A stretch of 43,034 nt of DNA, from positions 1 to 43,034 of the forward strand of contig JAUCBJ010007280.1 in NCBI GenBank assembly GCA_032718475.1, read 5' to 3'. The notes below the pieces were generated by a model, which was not told the DNA's origin, did no database searches, and saw nothing but the letters and a program-made list of their open reading frames with translations. Origin of the DNA: Nemertoderma westbladi (Eukaryota; Xenacoelomorpha; Nemertodermatida; Nemertodermatidae). Position numbers and translations under genes: made by a program. Shown piece by piece: positions 20,062-30,599 of this stretch (positions are counted from its first letter, which is position 1; each line of letters begins with the position of its first letter).

Positions 20062-21000
20062 CTACTAGGATCGGCATGCTGCATTGCAGCTGCATTTTTA
20101 AGAATGCTGTGCTGGCTTGTCAACAAAATTGCGCCGCCACAACTCCCTATCACCCATGACATTTGCTAGATCATCCGCATCTTTAAGGCCAGTGTCCTTT
20201 AAGATGCGTCTCAAGAAAGTCATGGGCTGTCCACCATGCTTATTCACTCCATGAGGCTGCCAAAGTACAAGATTATGCACTGGCTGGTCCTCACGGCGAA
20301 AGCAATGTCCTGCAAAGCGGAGGCGATTTTGTTCTAGTGTCAAGCTTGGGGGAACCAATGAGACACCTCCAATGTTATATAGTGTCTGGTTGGAGATGTG
20401 TGCATTGTACTTGACACAATGTACCCGGCGTAGCATTCTTGTGAATGTGCCATCCAGAGATTTGGTGTCCTCAGCAGTTAGAGCCCAGCATGGACTCCCG
20501 TTGAGGAGTACTGGAACTACTGCTGCTCTAAATAATCGGACCTTAAGTTTCCGATTAATTCTAGGTGACTTCCAAATCCTGGAAAGCCTATTCAAGGCTG
20601 CCCATGCCTTTCCCTTACGTATTCGAAGGTCCTCACCTGACTTCCGGATCCATGATCCCAGGTAACAGAAGTCGTCCACATGCTCAAGCATACCATCCTT
20701 TGAGCTTATGCTCATCCGATCAGAGACTTGCTGAGGACTTTCAAAGTTAACTGTCAGAATTTTGGTCTTTCTGGAGTTAATAAAAAGACCAACACTAGAA
20801 GCAGCATGTTCTAATGAGCTGAGGAGCCGCTGGGCTCCCTCTAATGATTCTGAGAGTACTCCTAAGTCATCAGCAAAGTCTAGATCAGTTAGGTACTTGG
20901 CAGGATTTCCTCGACTTCTGGAGCCAGTAGGTGGAGTTATCATCACCCCATCATCATTATGATGATCTAAGGACATGCGTAGAACATAGTCAACCACAAT
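20062..21000 (-). mobile_element. 5'-truncated LINE inserted in the Polinton right arm (LINE C family)
   Basis: The minus-strand frame (21027-20098, first codons in Polinton DNA) encodes the RT palm and tail: 'DLDFADDLGVLSESLEGA' (catalytic FADD), 'FCYLGSWIRKSGEDLRIR', 'LRFAGHCFRREDQPVHNLVL' and 'ELWRRNFVDKPAQHS'. The element's 3' end is CCTAGTAGT, a short TAG tail like the other LINEs here. The frame is intact over 300 codons, which points to a recent insertion. Finger domain and endonuclease are missing, which is normal 5' truncation during target-primed reverse transcription. Confidence 0.92.
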
Positions 21001-22215
21001 AATTTGCTTATAACACCAATAAATCATGCATACTTACGCATTGGGAAAAACGGCGCATCAATTTTTATCTCGCGAAAAATTCTAGATGTCTTACAAAACA
21101 TCTACGGCAAAGTCGTTCTTTCCCGTATTGAACCAAAAAAGAAGGAAATTCATGATGAGAATTTTATGGAGTTCGAAGATTGTGGGTACATTGGATATAT
21201 CTACGACTTTGAAGGGCAACGATTTGTCGGCGTTTGGGAAGCGGATGATATAGGTAGACAGCGGAAGGGTGTTATATATTACGATGGGTTGAATCTCAGA
21301 GCGGATGAATTCTGTTTGCTCGACTTTAACATAGATAAGAATGTTAACGAGAATATCGATGAGGTTAGTATGAGGTACACATCAACCGTTAACAAAAACG
21401 GGATATATTTGTCCCACAACTTTGACACCAAGGTTATTTTCATCCCTCGAAACAACGCAAATGTCGAGATAATTAAGCAATTACAGAAGTACGCGGACCG
21501 CGATATTCCGTCTGGGTGTGAGTTTCTACCGATTAAAAAGTTAGTTGTTGAGGCTGCGATTGATGAATTAGCGGACGAGGAACTAATGAAAGTGGAAATG
21601 CCGAACAATGCTAGTCAGCTGAAGACGTCCGAAGCAGTAAAAGTCGCTGCTAAGAAAATGGATGAGAAAAAATCTGGTTGCCTGCGATTGCAGAAAATGA
21701 ACAGGTAGACAGCACTGAAAAAAAGAATGATTATAAGGATATTGATACCCTCGTTGGGGGTGTGAGCGCTCAGATGAAGATGAAAACACCTAAAGCCATG
21801 AAAGAACAAGCGCTTAAGCGAAAAATTGATCTCATCGTGAATAAAACACCTAGCTATGAGTATGAAGATATCAGCGACTTTGAAGAGGACATCGTCAATG
21901 ATACGGATGATGGTGAAGACATTTTCAATTAAATCGAGACTAATGGGCAACCTCAAATAAAGAAGAATAAACATTCAGTGTGAATCTTCGAGCGGTAGAA
22001 ACTTTATTATATAAATAGACCATGTTCGTAGGCGGTGTCGCCGCAACGAGCCGGGCGCGGTTAAATTATTATTATTATTTTGTGGTGGTAAATTATTTGT
22101 TGGTATAATGAATTATCGATTGAAATAAATATTATATAAATTTATTTATAGTATTATACATTATTATACACATATTTATATATTTATTACATTATTTTAT
22201 TTATTATACGCGGAT

Positions 22216-22659
22216 ATGTTGGGGGAAAATGAACTTGTGGTGGATGAAGTAGATATGGATGCGGAGGAAGAGGTGGAAGAGGAGGAAGATGTGGATGTGG
22301 CGGCTGAAATAGCGAAGGAGAATGAAGCAATATTGGTGGCTATGTATGCGAGGGAGAAAGAAGAAGCGCGGTTGGAGAGGTTGTTAAATCCGAGAAACAA
22401 GTGGGAGGAGATAGAGAAGAACCATTATTTGGAGGAAGAGGCGAGAAAGAACAGCGCGTGGGGTGAAGATTGGGAGTTGGAGATGGAGGCTGAGGGGGTT
22501 AGGAGAGCGAGGGAAGCTGAGAGGTGTGCGCAGGAGAAGGTGATGAAAGAAAGGATTGAGATGTTAGAAGGAATGATGGAGGTGTTGGGTGATGGTGGTG
22601 GTGGTAATGGTAATAATGCGGTGGATGTAGATAGCGAGGATAGTGGGATAAATGGGTGA
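22216..22659 (+). CDS. Polinton acidic coiled-coil protein (147 aa), right arm
   Basis: Mirror copy of 12568-13011 that encodes the same 147 residues (starting MLGENELVVDEVDMDAEEEV, ending DSEDSGING). It is the only right-arm gene outside the integrase fragment that is still open. The preceding 100 bp are a TATA-like AT-rich stretch. Function is unknown, as for the left copy. Complete identity may reflect recent duplication or gene conversion rather than selection. Confidence 0.7.
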   Translation: MLGENELVVDEVDMDAEEEVEEEEDVDVAAEIAKENEAILVAMYAREKEEARLERLLNPRNKWEEIEKNHYLEEEARKNSAWGEDWELEMEAEGVRRAREAERCAQEKVMKERIEMLEGMMEVLGDGGGGNGNNAVDVDSEDSGING

Positions 22660-22661
22660 GT

Positions 22662-23839
22662 TGGTGGAAGAAATTTTAAAATAGTAATGGTGATGGATTT
22701 AAGTATAATAATCAAATTTGTTGGTATAATGATAATATTATAAATACAATAACCTTACTTCGCCGTAGCTCGCCCCACAACTCATTAATGGCGCCCATAT
22801 GCTAAGGCTTCACTCGCTTCATGGCTCGCCCCATTTTTTCAATGTTGGAAAGGAATGAAGGGGATGTCGGGTGATGGTGGTAGTGGTAATGATGTTGTGG
22901 ATGCGGAAGAAGATTGGGTAGATGGTGATAGCGGGATAAGCGGGTGGGGTGGTGGGAGAAATTTTTAAATAAAGCGGCGTCGGATTTAAGTAAATGATCA
23001 AATTAAAATAACCTTACTTCGATGCTATCACTCACTTCATGGCTCGCCCCATAGGTAGAATAATCAAATTAAAATAATATTATAAATACTATAACCTTAT
23101 ACTCACTTCGTGGCTCGCCCCACAACTTGTTGCGTAGTGATAAGTATAAATACAATAACCTTACTTCGATGCTATCACTCACTTCATGGCTCGCCCCATA
23201 GGTTGTTGCGTAGTGATAAGTATAAATACAATAACCTTACTTCGATGCTATCACTCACTTCATGGCTCGCCCCCCCCCCCCCCCCCCCCATAGGTAGAAT
23301 AATCAAATTAAAATAATATTATAAATACCTTATTCTCACTTCGCGGCTCGCCCCCCACAACTTATTGCTTGACAATATTGGTAGCCGCCGTTAGTCTGTG
23401 TTTATTCACCTTTTTTTAGTTGTTGCGTCTGTAATAGTCTATCATGTTAAAGACTTTATTAAATAAATTGGAGATGAGCTGTTGCAACTGTAATTAAAGG
23501 TGTAATATTATGGGTTTGTTCACTTTATAAAACAAACGTCTGCAACCCACTTACTATATCGGGTTTTACCTATTGCGGTTCAAGGTCAAACGCCGACCGG
23601 TAGACACGAATTAATTAAATTACTTCCGTCTGTGGACTGGCCTTATACCGCGTATGTCACATATACACAGTGGTGACATATGTTACATATGCACAATGGT
23701 AACCATAGTAACCATAGTAAGTGGGTGGGGCAACAATAGTAATCATAGTAAGTAGGCGGGGCAAGAGCCGTTCGGCAAATTCTTTAACATGGTAGACTAT
23801 GGCAGACACTGTCACAATCCCAGTGTTTAGCATACTACT
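22662..23839 (-). repeat. Right terminal inverted repeat
   Basis: Reverse complement of the left terminal repeat, with an indel difference of about 120 bp. It contains GGGGCGAGCC modules at about 22760-23360, an acidic-gene 3' scrap (22850-22970), a run of 20 C (23270-23289) absent from the left side, and the outer C-rich subrepeats. It ends CATACTACT at 23839. Confidence 0.82.
23270..23289 (+). repeat. Poly-C run (20 nt) inside the right terminal repeat
   Basis: Expansion of the CCCC of a GGGGCGAGCC module (minus strand) to 20 C. The matching left-arm modules have four. Confidence 0.93.
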
Positions 23840-24253
23840 AGTACGTGGACATGGAGGTGATCTCAAGCAGCCTATTAATTAAACCTGGGATACCTGAGTC
23901 ATATTGGGGCAATGCAAACTTGCATAATTGTATGTATTTTCTAGCGATGGTCCAGGTATACAGAAAGTTGGAATTTCGTCAAGATGGTGGGAAGTTAACC
24001 CTGTAACCTGATTGAATAAAAAATGGGCAAGTAAAACCTGTTAGCTACCCGTAGGCCTATATAAAAAATGGAAATTAAATTTTCCATTATAATAATTTCA
24101 ATGGAAATTGAATTACTTATATTATTAGAATATCTGATAGGTACTGGTAATGTATGAAATTATATTAAATATAAATCTATAGCTAGCATAAATCCAGTTT
24201 CATAAAGTTATCCGTAACGTAATTAGGGCCAAGTTTTTATCGATATATAATAT

Positions 24254-24457
24254 TCATTCATCTTCACTAACGGCTTCAGCCCCACTAGCATCTTCTAGAT
24301 CGCTCTTTCCACCCTTTTTCTGACTGTAAACAATATAAAATATAATTAAGTACATTAAAATAATTACGTAATCGAATAAACTATAATTTGTCTGTTCGAG
24401 AATGGAATTAATCGTTGATAATATTAATATAATGGCCAGGCTGAATGTATTATCCAT
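24254..24457 (-). CDS. Small predicted membrane protein (67 aa), hypothetical
   Basis: The ATG at 24457 opens a frame with a hydrophobic N-terminal segment (SLAIILILSTINSI, residues 6-19) and a second one (YVIILMYLIIFYIVY, 30-44). A basic patch (KKGGK) and an acidic tail (EDASGAEAVSEDE) follow, a charge pattern typical of small membrane proteins. No family recognised. It lies 400 bp outside the Polinton end and beside a LINE scrap. AT-rich DNA can give hydrophobic frames by chance. Confidence 0.3.
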   Translation of the reverse strand: MDNTFSLAIILILSTINSILEQTNYSLFDYVIILMYLIIFYIVYSQKKGGKSDLEDASGAEAVSEDE

Positions 24458-24475
24458 TTACGCGATTTATTTATT

Positions 24476-24586
24476 TACTACTACTACTAGGTCGAGCGAA
24501 CTCGGATGGGATGCTGGAAGGATGAGATCCTTCCAGGCTTCCCGATTTTCCATAGTTGTCGCAAATTCTTTTCTCTCAAGTTCGGA
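24476..24586 (-). mobile_element. LINE A 3'-end scrap
   Basis: About 110 bp matching the 3' end of LINE A at 2207-2300 (GGTCGAGCGAACTCGGA, GAGATCCTTC, CCATAGTTGTCGCAA) in the same orientation and with the same TAG-repeat tail. It is a heavily 5'-truncated copy. Confidence 0.85.
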
Positions 24587-24674
24587 TGCTTATTCGCTCC
24601 ATACTATATTAATATATAATTATTAAAATAAAAATATTATTAAATTATATAATATTACTATTTATTATTACTCA

Positions 24675-25365
24675 CTACTTCGATCCACCATATCTTGTTG
24701 GTGCCTGCCGAAAGAAATTGGATAGTGCGTCTTCTATGGCATTTGATGTAAATAGGGTAGTGTTTTTCATCATGGCTTCTGCAAAATTAGAAAATTTTAG
24801 AAATTATAAATAGAAAACTTCAGATCAATGGCTATCAGTATCGCTTTGTATTTATCCACCAGCCAGGGCGCCTCTCTGCCTTGCATCCTTAAGTGGTAGC
24901 TAAATGAGTACTGGAGTCTCCTCTGGGGAGTAAAGTTCTGGGGGGACTACACTGAAATAAGTCGTCAGACTCTGTACGTGCGTAATCCCTGGCCTAACGG
25001 CAGAAGAAAATGTACTTTTTTTATACGCAAAATATAATGACCCTAAATACTTACCTATAGGGCAATTTAAGGTCGATTTAAGAAAAACTTAGTCTAAGGT
25101 CTTAAATATATGTACAGCTATTCATTCATTCAGCTACTCATTCACTAATTAATTTATATATTCGCATAGATGTATATTAAATAAACAACATACTTTTGAA
25201 GGCGGTCATAATGTTTGGGTATGAATCCGTAATGGAATTTCTCTTTGTCCGATGTCCTGTTTTAGAAAAATTACTTGCAATAGAATTTGTCATCAGGGAA
25301 TTACCAATAATATTAGCTGCTTTCCTGCAATCCTGCGTTGACGTTCGATCAGAAATCTCCTGGAT
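24675..25365 (-). CDS. 3' end of an unidentified spliced gene: two exons (25365-25194, 24778-24675)
   Basis: Penultimate exon 25365-25194 (172 nt) follows an acceptor TTTTTTTAG, encodes 57 codons from IQEISDRTSTQDCRKAAN to YPNIMTAFK, and ends before a donor GTATGT. Terminal exon 24778-24675 (104 nt) follows acceptor AATTTTGCAG, restores the codon in phase 1, and reads AMMKNTTLFTSNAIED to APTRYGGSK, then TAG. An AATAAA polyadenylation signal follows at 24666-24661. Frame, phase, splice sites and polyA signal agree, which is unlikely by chance. The product was not recognised; it may be a host gene or a spliced transposase end. Upstream exons, if any, lie right of the LINE scrap at 25448-25893. 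Confidence 0.5.
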
Positions 25366-25447
25366 CTAAAAAAATTACACTTTATTAAATATTGCATTAA
25401 TTAATTAATTGTAGGATAATTGTAGTAATTAATTGTCCCGGAATTAC

Positions 25448-25893
25448 ACCGGATGAGCATAAGCTCAAAGGATGGTATGCTTGAGCATGTGGACAACTTC
25501 TGTTACCTGGGATCATGGATCCGGAAGTCAGGTGAGGACCTTCGAATAAGTAAGCGAAAGGCATGGGCAGGCAGCCTTGATTGAATAGGCTTTCCAGGAT
25601 TTGGAAGTCACCGAGAATTAATCGGAAACTTAAGGTCCGATTTTTTAGAGCAGCAGTAGTTCCAGTACTCCTCTATATGAGTCCATGCTGGGATCTAACT
25701 GCAGAGGACACCAAATCTATGGATGGCACATTCACAAGAATAGATGAAAAGAAGATTCGGATGATCTAGCAAAAGTCATGGGTGATGTGGAGTTGTGGCG
25801 GCGCAATTTTGTCGACAAGCCGACACAGCATTCTTAAAAGTGCAGCTGCATTGCAGCATGCCAATCATAGTAGTAGTAGTATCGACATTAAGT
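25448..25893 (+). mobile_element. Degenerate LINE C-family copy
   Basis: Plus-strand sequence closely related to the LINE in the Polinton: GGATGGTATGCTTGAGCATG, then a CTGGGATCATGGATCCGGAA block, a large internal deletion, and GTGGCGGCGCAATTTTGTCG near the 3' end. It ends in TAGTAGTAGTAG at about 25867-25880. Frames are broken throughout. Confidence 0.88.
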
Positions 25894-25966
25894 CCTGCAT
25901 CGTTAGTGTTAGGTACAGCATAATGCAATACTGTAGCTTTATTTCTATTTACAGCAAAGCTATTTC

Positions 25967-26375
25967 TTACCATATAAATATATATTTATTCCCAGCAAAA
26001 ATTAAACTGTAAACTGTAACATGTATGTATATATATACTATTGACACTCGCTTATTGTTTTGGTTCGAATAATATGTCACTGTAACCTGCTGCTTTCCTT
26101 TAACGACACCAGGATATTGCACTAAAGCACCTAATGAAGCGAAACCGTTGGTTTTGGGTCAGGGTAGGGTTTTAGGTATGAGCCTAAAAAATTTACTTTT
26201 GGTAAAGATTATAGGTTTTTTAAAAAAAGTAATGAAATTGAATTCCCTGTCGTTTAAGGCCGAAAAGTATCCTCCATCCCACCCCATTATCAATTTATCC
26301 TCCTTCCGAGAATGTTGAATTTCGGTTACGGTTCCGGACGGAATCAAAATATCGATTCCGGGAAATCCCTAATTA
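25967..26375 (-). pseudogene. Unidentified frame with a single internal TGA
   Basis: On the minus strand one frame runs from about 26375 to 25967 with only one stop, TGA at 26161-26159. Before it are IPSGTVTEIQHSRK and GWDGGYFSALNDREF; after it PKTNGFASLGALVQYPGVV and KGKQQVTVTYYSN. Composition looks more protein-like than neighbouring AT-rich frames. No start or family was identified, and chance cannot be excluded. Confidence 0.25.
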
Positions 26376-28399
26376 AATCGGCCATTATATTTTTGCTGGA
26401 TTATTGAATATATTTCAAATTAAGAAAAATATATATTTCATACATACACAAGATATTCATTTACAATAGGAAATTCATTCATCACCAGGTTTACTGCAAA
26501 TATTATTCTCAGGGACAATATTATTAAATTGCCGGTATTATTCACCCATAATTATTTTAGGTAATGTAAAGAGACTACTTCTATTACCATTTAAAGTTAG
26601 GCATGGAGATTGAAATCAATATTGTATGACCGTTGAAGGTTAATCTATTGTGTTATTCGCCATTGTGTTGCTTTCATGATGACCTGTATAGTTTACATGG
26701 GTGTAATGGAAACTCCCGAAATAACTGCATTCCATAGAGGTGATAATTTATTTTGTGTACACAGAACCTCAGATCTAGCCATTCACGACAGATATTGTTT
26801 TTCTCTTCGACCAATCCTGGTATTAATTATGTTTGGTGGACGGTTTGAGGTTAACCTTTGAGCATTTCCAAGGCTAATGAGCAAATGTTTGTATAAAATA
26901 AACACGCATTGATTGTGTGACCTTTCTCATTTTAGTCTGAGACGTACTTGTAAATCCTCTTACTTGTGTATTATTTTTATGCTCAAAACTTTTGTGGATT
27001 GTGACTTGAACTGTCTTCTTAATCCCGGCAGCCCTTTTGGACCGTTTCGTAGATGACAGTTACAAGATGACAGTTACAGAGTTGTAGTTAACTTTCAGCA
27101 AAGCCAATGTCGCAGAGATCACGAATGGAGTAGCGGTACTAGTATTCCTTATATATGTCTTATTTGCGTACATGTTACCAGCCCTGTCCAATGTAGAAAG
27201 AAACAGTAGTGATCGCAGTTCCAACACTTTACCAAGAGTGAGTTTTGTATCAGTAATTTGGATGGTACTTAAGTCATATCATATTATTTTTTTTATCTTT
27301 ACTGAATGGCTTTTACCTGTATACCCTTTTTTATTCTGCTCTATTAACTAGTAATTTATCCGCATTCCACATGTTGACCTCTTTTTTCCGTATTCAACGT
27401 TTTTGTTCATGACATTCTTCTCCATCTAAGTCTAAGGTAAGCTGTGTCTAATTAACTAATTAAATCTCTAATATAAAGAAATTATAATTATTATGAGGGC
27501 CTTTAATTTGTTGTTTGTTGTATTTTTTACATTGACATATTTTTGCGAGAAAAAAACTTCCAAGTAAAATTTTGTGCGTCCAAAAACATACCAATGGAAT
27601 TTTGGACATACAAAATCACCCCCAACACCGTATTTTCATTGCGGTAGAAAATTTCTTAATAAAGTTTTATTGCACGCAATGAACATGAACAATGTGCCAA
27701 TTGTGCATATTTGCTAAATAATACATAAATAATTAATTATAGTAGTATAGTTCTTTACCTTTTATATCTTGATTATATCTTGAAAATGATACTGTTTACT
27801 GTTAAAGATTGCAAAATTCCTCAAGAATTTCGGTCGGAGGTAAAAAAGAACATTGCGCATTTTATCTAAAAATTCGGCGAACGCCCACACACTCCCTTCC
27901 CCACCCTGACCAATATTTTTCATAGTGGCACACACGGATAGGGCAGCTGCGCCCATTTGCCCAAAGATGTATAACACATACATAAAATGGCGTTTTCTTC
28001 AAGGAAAATTTCTGCATAATGACATATTTAATGTAGATTCCATCATGTAACTATAACGTTGCTAATAAATGTTACGGTGTTAGGTTCCAGGTCAATTGTA
28101 AATAAATTTACACATTAGAACAGAAGGAAAAAAATCTCAATTAAATAACTTGTAATCTTGTGTCACAGAATTATTAACATATCCAGATGCGCGTTTGTTG
28201 TTTCCAAATACTTCGTTTACTTTATGAATCCTAATTGTTTTCTGATATACATCACTCAGTATCAACAATTTTAACTTTTTTAAATTTTTTAACTTTTAAC
28301 AACGCCAATGTATTTTACATCGCCATAACTTTTACAATAATGGGACATAAATGTTTTACTACCGGTATTTATTTACTATAGATGATAACATTACTTATT
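26376..28399. other. AT-rich interval without a supported gene
   Basis: Only short frames without motifs. A 14-bp direct duplication (GATGACAGTTACA, two copies around 27051-27078) is the sole local structure noted. Confidence 0.4.
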
Positions 28400-29446
28400 C
28401 TTTATTAGATGGCGCCAACTCAAGTCTCTATATCCACGGTCAGATGGTACAAGAGAATTCCGGAGACTGGCGATATAACCCCGAAGACAGGGTTTTATTC
28501 GCCATTCTTCTAAACATAGCCCGGCCGTTGGTTACACTACCGAACGTGCCACCGGGAAAGCAAGCACCAGAACTCCGTCAAAGAAAACCTCGAGGGAGTT
28601 CGCCTTCGATAGAATGTTCGTCCTCGGCGACATCTCGGAGTCCCTGTGCTTCATTTTCGTTGTGTTAGTGGAGTCGGCTGCGATGTCGTGACGGTACCCA
28701 GTACCTCCAGTACGCCAAGCTCTCTATCGGGACGGTGGTCGGTGTACTGGAGCCCGTCATACTGGAGAAGTTCCTCTCCAACGAGTTAGAGAACCCCATA
28801 GTCAACGTCCGGTTCCCGTTCCAACCAGCCACCCAGGCGGTCCCAGCCTCCTTCAATCTCTCCCTCCACGGACAGGTCGGATACCACCAGTTTCGATTTC
28901 ACAACCTCCAACTCCAACTAACGATTACCTCCGCGATGGTTGTGTACCCGACCTGCTCGGGGGAGCTCTGAGACTGTCGCAGCAACGAACCCAATAAACC
29001 CTGCATCTGCGTAGAGAAACCTCCGCAGGATAGGTGGTCAGTTTCAGGGAGAATTATACCCGATAATGATGCCATTGATATCGGGAATGAGTATACCAGC
29101 TGGGCAATGGCGAAGTTATTTGTTTCTCAACCATCCCTCGAACTTCCCGCATCCCTTATTATTCAACAGGGTCTGAGGGCGGCTGTAAGGGACATTGTAG
29201 GAAGAGTTAACGTCGACGGTGGTTGGACTGTGGTGGGTTGGTTCAAGTCGCCAGCAAAAAGAAGTAGGGAACTTCGAACGTGGTGAACGAACTACACATA
29301 CAGACATCGCCCTTCTCCAACCAACCCGCGCAGTCGACATCAGTAATCCGAAATACCGCCGCCAAGCCATTGCCCCAGGCCCTGGAGTTAATCTCGAACA
29401 GCCACAGCTGGTCATACCAGCACCTCAAGCTGTCAAGCTCAGGTGA
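28400..29446 (+). pseudogene. GC-rich frameshifted coding island, unidentified (possible viral or transposon protein)
   Basis: About 1 kb of much higher GC than its surroundings, with protein-like plus-strand reading that changes frame several times. Blocks in order: 'DWRYNPEDRVLFAILLNIAR' (28450-28520), 'REFAFDRMFVLGDISESLCF' (about 28590-28650), 'GVLEPVILEKFLSNELENPI' then 'PASFNLSLHGQVGYHQFRF' (28735-28970), 'RIIPDNDAIDIGNEYTSWAM' and 'GLRAAVRDIVGRVNVDGGWT' (28980-29240), and finally 'PKYRRQAIAPGPGVNLEQPQ' to a stop at 29446. Composition and decay suggest an inserted, formerly functional gene of foreign or mobile origin. I could not assign a family; an old viral capsid-type protein is one guess. 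Part of it (GGW..VGW) resembles the frame at 30611. Confidence 0.5.
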
Positions 29447-29557
29447 ATGAACCAGTACAGCAAGACACTGCTGCTGCTGATCCATAAATACTGCAGTCCA
29501 GTGAATGGAATATGTCAATAGACGGTACTGGTGTAAGCCTACACACACAATGCGACA

Positions 29558-29614
29558 GTACTATTGTACTAAGACTGTACAGTCCCCGACTGTACAGTCT
29601 TAGTACAATAGTAC
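29558..29614. repeat. Perfect 27-bp hairpin
   Basis: Arms 29558-29584 and 29588-29614 are exact reverse complements with a CCC loop, so nearly the whole 57 bp folds on itself. It follows the GC-rich island by about 110 bp. Possibly the collapsed remnant of a small inverted-repeat element. Confidence 0.93.
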
Positions 29615-30595
29615 AGTTCAAATTTCAACTGTGTTGAAATTTAAAACTTTTTATTTTAAATTCAACTTTTAAGTTGTAAATTCAACTCTAAAATGGCAAG
29701 AGGCGCAGAAGGGCCCCCAAACGTCACAGAAGGGGTGTTTTTATTGTTTTTAATGATATAACTCGAAAAATTAACCCTAATTACCGATGGAATAAAAACT
29801 TTCACCATCGGGAATATAGTTTTTTTTAAACATTTTAAGTGATTACATTTGCATATTAGCTGAAATACTACGGGAATCTATTATAGATGTATGAAATTAC
29901 TACTGTATGTCATAATTATTATAGGGTATAATGGGGTAATTTCGGACATGGGTCTATTCCAGACATTGGGAAAATTCTGGACAGTAGTAGGCCAGTAGGC
30001 CTACTGTAGTACTGTAGTAGGCTTATCTAATCATACCAATCTATAATAATATCAGTAACTAGTATTGTCAGTGTCAGTAGGATATATGACCAAGGCAATA
30101 ACCCTAGTACGGCCTTTATATTCCAAAACCGTATATCTCAATTTTTGACATTTTGAGAAAATGGCCAAAAACCATTCCGGTTTTTTATGGTTTTTCATTT
30201 TAAATTCTTACTGGGATGAATTCGGGAAATTTCCATATTAATTTTCAATATAGGGTAAACGCATGTGCCGAATCCACCTGAGGCAAAATGAAGGCGTAAA
30301 AATAAAGGGAAATATGTTAAAAACACCATAGTACACCAGTAGTAGAAGAAGAGGGTCCCCCCACAATGTCCTCCCTAAGCTTCTCTATGGGAATTCCATC
30401 CGGAGGGCTATTGAAATTGCTCAATTTTGATACATTTACGACGTCCATCTGCTACCCTGTTCATTCGCATCAACCAATGATTGATATTCAACTACGCATA
30501 GCCTAGCCACACAATTCAAGCTCAAACCCCCCCGTAAGTTACATACTTTATGAAAGCCCCCTATGATGAATTAAATAATTATTTCCCTTATTTTT
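29615..30595. other. AT-rich spacer
   Basis: No coding frame, repeat array or splice structure could be supported here. Confidence 0.4.
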
Positions 30596-30599
30596 ATTT

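Larger units (their letters stand above)
19741..21932 (+). pseudogene. Right-arm copy of the 430-aa gene, split by a LINE and further broken
   Basis: Starts at ATG 19741 and reads as the left-arm protein to about codon 107, where a 939-bp LINE (20062-21000) intervenes. It resumes at 21001. Near 21670 it has six A where the left arm has seven, shifting the frame. A GAA-to-TAA change at 21930-21932 truncates the last part. Otherwise the copies are almost identical, so these lesions came after the arms were duplicated. Confidence 0.9.
11267..23839. mobile_element. Palindromic Maverick/Polinton remnant (12.6 kb)
   Basis: Both ends carry the same terminus, 5'-AGTAGTATGCTAAACAC, at 11267 and, inverted, at 23839. 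The 5'-AG start is typical of Polintons. The arms 11267-16046 and 18231-23839 are reverse complements: coordinates of homologous sites sum to 34277 through the inner genes, and to 35227 beyond the LINE in the right arm. Gene content is the integrase C-terminus with chromodomain, a candidate capsid-associated protein, a 430-aa protein and an acidic coiled-coil protein, in divergent order from the centre. There is no polymerase B, ATPase, protease or major capsid gene, and no integrase catalytic core. A 6-bp target duplication is expected, but the flanks AATGAG and AGTACG do not match. Confidence 0.85.

Noticed and set aside
23840-23845. AGTACG as the right-hand target duplication partner of AATGAG
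   Set aside because: Only three of six bases agree, so no target duplication can be claimed.
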